A DNA stretch of 64,000 nt from positions 56,520,001-56,584,000 of the forward strand of contig CM070903.1 of assembly GCA_036417435.1 (NCBI GenBank), read 5' to 3'. Shown here in pieces: positions 61,441 through 64,000 of this stretch; the first letter of the stretch is position 1, and each line of letters begins with the position of its first letter. Position numbers and translations under genes: made by a program. Below the pieces are notes generated by a model that worked only from the letters and a program-made list of their open reading frames with translations, ran no database searches and was not told the origin of the DNA. This DNA is from Inia geoffrensis. Its lineage: Eukaryota; Chordata; Mammalia; Artiodactyla; Iniidae.

Positions 61441-63019
61441 CCTATAGGAAGGCAGCGTCCTGTGGTCAAGGGAGAAATGGAGAGAAGATGAAAAATAATT
61501 CATGGGTCCAGAGGGGAGGGGAAGAAGAGAAAGAAGGAGTAGGTGCTCGCGGGAGCAGAGAAAGGGAAGCAGCAGTGCTGGGGAGTCCTGGACCCTTTTG
61601 CAGCCCTCCTGAGAGGCGGGGATATCAAGGAAGATAGCTATGCCTCGGACTCCCCCAGCCCGGTCTGCGAAAGGGCTGTCTAGGCAGAGGTTGGAGGGGC
61701 AGGGACGTTTCATACCCTAGTGGCTTGTTGTGAGGGCTTTTCCTCCCCTCCAACAAAAAACACAGCAGAACTTGGGATCTAAGGTAGTTCGGAGGTTCAC
61801 GCTTTGAGAAAAAGCTTGAAACAATCTCCGGTGTGTCTGGAGTGGTAGCAGCTGCCGTTGCTCTGTTTCTCTGCCTAGGGAGATCTCCCCACCTTTCTCT
61901 CTCTCCCCTCTCCTTCCTTTTTGGCAGCTCTACAAGCCTGGCAGCTACCTTGCCAAGAATTGCCAAGTTTCTTAACATCTTTCATTATAGCTCTTTTGTT
62001 CACTCCTTCAACAGGGAGAGGTAGGAAAGGTGTGGTCTCGGGGTCCTGGTTGCCATCTGCTCAGGTATCATTACATTGCCCTTGGCTAATTCTGTCTGCA
62101 GGAAAGTAATAAAGTCCCAGCTGGAAGAGGCTTAGAATTAGAATGGAGGCTCCATGAAGGCAGAAATCTTTGTCTATTTTCGCCACCAATGTATGCCAGT
62201 ACCTGTCACACAGCAGGAGTCAGTAAGTATCTGTTAAATGAATACATAAGAACATTGGGTATTTAGTTATGAAGAAATGAGGTTTTGATGATTCTAGAGT
62301 TTTTTCAGTGGCTGAATAACGTGATTACAGCCTCAGATTCTTTCCCTCCTTCTGCTTCACAATCCTTGCAATTTTCCCTCAAAGGTCACATGACTGACTA
62401 GCTCCAGGGTCACAGCGCCAGACCTCACATCCTCACGCCATGACCAAAGCAACAAGGATCATGGATAATTTTGAATCTCTGGTTGTTTTAATTCAGGAAG
62501 GAAACTCTTTTCCAGAAGGCCCAAGCAGAGTTCTTTGTTTTCTCAGCCTGATTTGGGTCACAGGCCACAAGTCCACCCATGTAAGGGTGTGTAAGAAAGA
62601 GAATATTTGGCTAAAAGGAGCAGGAACTCCACTATTGGCTTAAGTAATCATTTATTTTGGGGGACTGGGCACATGACTACCCGGAATGAAATCAAGATGC
62701 TGTTAACACTGAGAAAGGGGAAAATGGCCACTAAGTGTGCAATGAACTATGTCAGCCAGAGCTACAAAATCCAACTTCTGCTTCTGCTGTTGCCAACCTC
62801 TCTGGCCTCCATCTTCACTCTTTGGCCCTTTTCTTTCAAAGAGGTGTCTTCTGATGTATAGCTACATCTCCTACAGGCAACTTGAAAATGGGATCCATGG
62901 ACTAGTTAAAACAACATCTGTCCCTCAGTGACCAAGGTTGAGGTGAAGGAAGAGGAATGGAAACCAAGAGAGGAGCTGACTCAGACTTGGACTTGGTAGT
63001 GGACGAATCCATTTGTTCA
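61441..63019. other. Intergenic upstream of the RETNLB remnant
   Basis: G/A-rich stretch at 61380-61620, a C-run at 61284-61296 just before it, and an L2 3' end in sense at 62140-62250 (GAGGCTCCATGAAGGCAG, TACCTGTCACACAGCAGG). A non-coding first exon of RETNLB could lie here, but I cannot identify one. Confidence 0.4.
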
Positions 63020-63530
63020 TTACAGCACTTCCGTGGACCAGGCACTATTCTAAGCACTCGATATACAAATTAAATAAGCTCTCTTCTTTCCTGGATCACA
63101 TGTTCCATGAGGGGAGATAACTAATATATTAACAGATAAATACATACTATGATGTCAGAGCTGAGAAGCATTATGGGAAAACAAAACAAAATAAAACAGG
63201 ACAAGAGGCAGAGCCCATTGGGAAGACATCTCTGAAAAATATTAAGGATGGACCTTGTGTCTCTCTGGGGGACACAGGGTAGGGAGACCATGAGGTGGGA
63301 GGGTGGCTAGAACTCACAGAAGCACCAAGAATGCAGATGTGGCCTGGGCAAAGTGAGCAAGGATCAGAAATGAGGTCAGAGCTATAACCAGTGAGTAGAT
63401 GCAGGGTTTTCTTGGCCATGATAAATACTTTGGATTTTATTTTACATGTAATCAGAAGTCATTAGAATATGTACTTTGAACAGGAAAGTGACATGATTTG
63501 CTTCATGTTTTTAAAGACTCACTATAGTTA
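63020..63530 (+). mobile_element. L2 LINE remnant, sense
   Basis: Long run of L2 wording: GATAACTAATATATTAACAG, GATGTGGCCTGGGCAAAGTG, ACTTTGGATTTTATTTTACA, GAACAGGAAAGTGACATGAT. No open frame. Confidence 0.75.
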
Positions 63531-64000
63531 CCACAAATAAACGTATTAAGTTATTACAATGATTAATAGTACCCCACTGAACAAAGCAATTATAACAAAT
63601 TTTGATAAGTAATTAATAAACAGAAATGGTACCTTTTGGAAAAGTATTTCTTCAATGAAAGAGATGGAGCTGCTTTTTTTCCCAATTAGTTTAAATACCC
63701 ATGAATGAATAATCCTAGAAAGAGATAAATTTAGAACCAATTATTTTCCTAGTTTTTCTTTTCATAGTTATAAGCTTTGAGATACCTACTTCTCATAGTT
63801 AAGCAGACAGGAAGGGAAAACTTTTATTGTAGTAATGGTATTCAATTTGTTTTACTTCCTTTTGAGTTATTTGTTAAAAATCACACTGTAATTTATTATT
63901 AAAATTGTTTTTGATGGTCTATCAGTTGATAACTGGGTTTTGCCCTCCTTCAACATTATATCATGAACCGGAAGCTTCTCAACTTATAAAGGACTTGTTA
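63531..64000. other. Intergenic, nothing recognised
   Basis: AT-rich unique DNA to the window end; no gene, RNA gene or repeat identified. Confidence 0.4.

Noticed and set aside
61441..64000. TRAT1 or other next gene of the locus
   Set aside because: Searched by eye for known exons beyond the RETNLB remnant; none recognised before the window end.
1..64000. tRNA genes at the SINE heads
   Set aside because: The tRNA-like parts belong to SINEs with poly(A) tails and target duplications; no free-standing tRNA or rRNA gene was found.
1..64000. An undescribed multi-gene system
   Set aside because: Apart from DZIP3 and the RETNLB remnant all coding-like sequence traces to L1; there is no cluster of unknown intact genes.

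Overview
This is nuclear DNA of a toothed or baleen whale (Cetacea), probably a toothed whale. The diagnostic sign is a set of tRNA-Glu-derived CHR-type SINEs beginning GGCTTCCCTGGTGGCGCAG and ending in poly(A). They sit among cetartiodactyl-type L1 copies and older shared mammalian repeats (MIR, L2, L3/CR1, MER5A, MLT1, MLT2). There is no bacterial, phage or CRISPR content, and almost all long open frames are strands or fragments of dead L1 elements.

Layout. (1) 1-11900: the 3' end of DZIP3 on the + strand. The last six coding exons (823-948, 2996-3135, 6133-6253, 6733-6879, 6964-7065, 8622-8732) encode a conserved C-terminal domain, an acidic linker and a RING-H2 finger. One intron carries a truncated antisense L1 with an older SINE nested in it, and the 3' UTR carries a CHR SINE with a clear target-site duplication (TSD). 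(2) 11900-16470: an old sense L1 flanked by an unusually long 75-bp direct repeat. (3) 17690-22960: an old sense L1 split by a 4.2-kb antisense L1 whose 5' UTR is built of about 230-bp tandem monomers. (4) 23190-24610: an L3/CR1 fragment and an MLT2-type solo LTR. (5) 24650-43655: a four-level nest, with an ancient L1 split by a near-full-length L1, split in turn by a full-length L1, which holds two SINEs; the ancient L1 is also split by an LTR, a short L1 tail and a SINE. (6) 43656-54090: mostly unique DNA with MER5A, MIR and LTR remnants, a duplicated segment of about 520 bp, and a SINE. (7) 54110-57030: a 5'-truncated L1 holding an MLT1-type LTR. (8) 57030-64000: unique DNA, an L1 with a 5' inversion, and remnants of three exons of a resistin-like gene (RETNLB) on the - strand at 59908-61440, then L2.

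The gene order DZIP3(+) then RETNLB(-) agrees with the mammalian 3q13-type order as I recall it. DZIP3 looks intact over the part seen. RETNLB looks inactivated: a frameshift in codon 2, a missing splice donor, loss of conserved cysteines and a frameshift in the last exon. That remnant is the most interesting gene-level observation. I found no undescribed multi-gene system; the rest of the interest is in transposon architecture (nesting, long TSD, 5' inversion, monomeric L1 promoter, poly(A)-only insertions).
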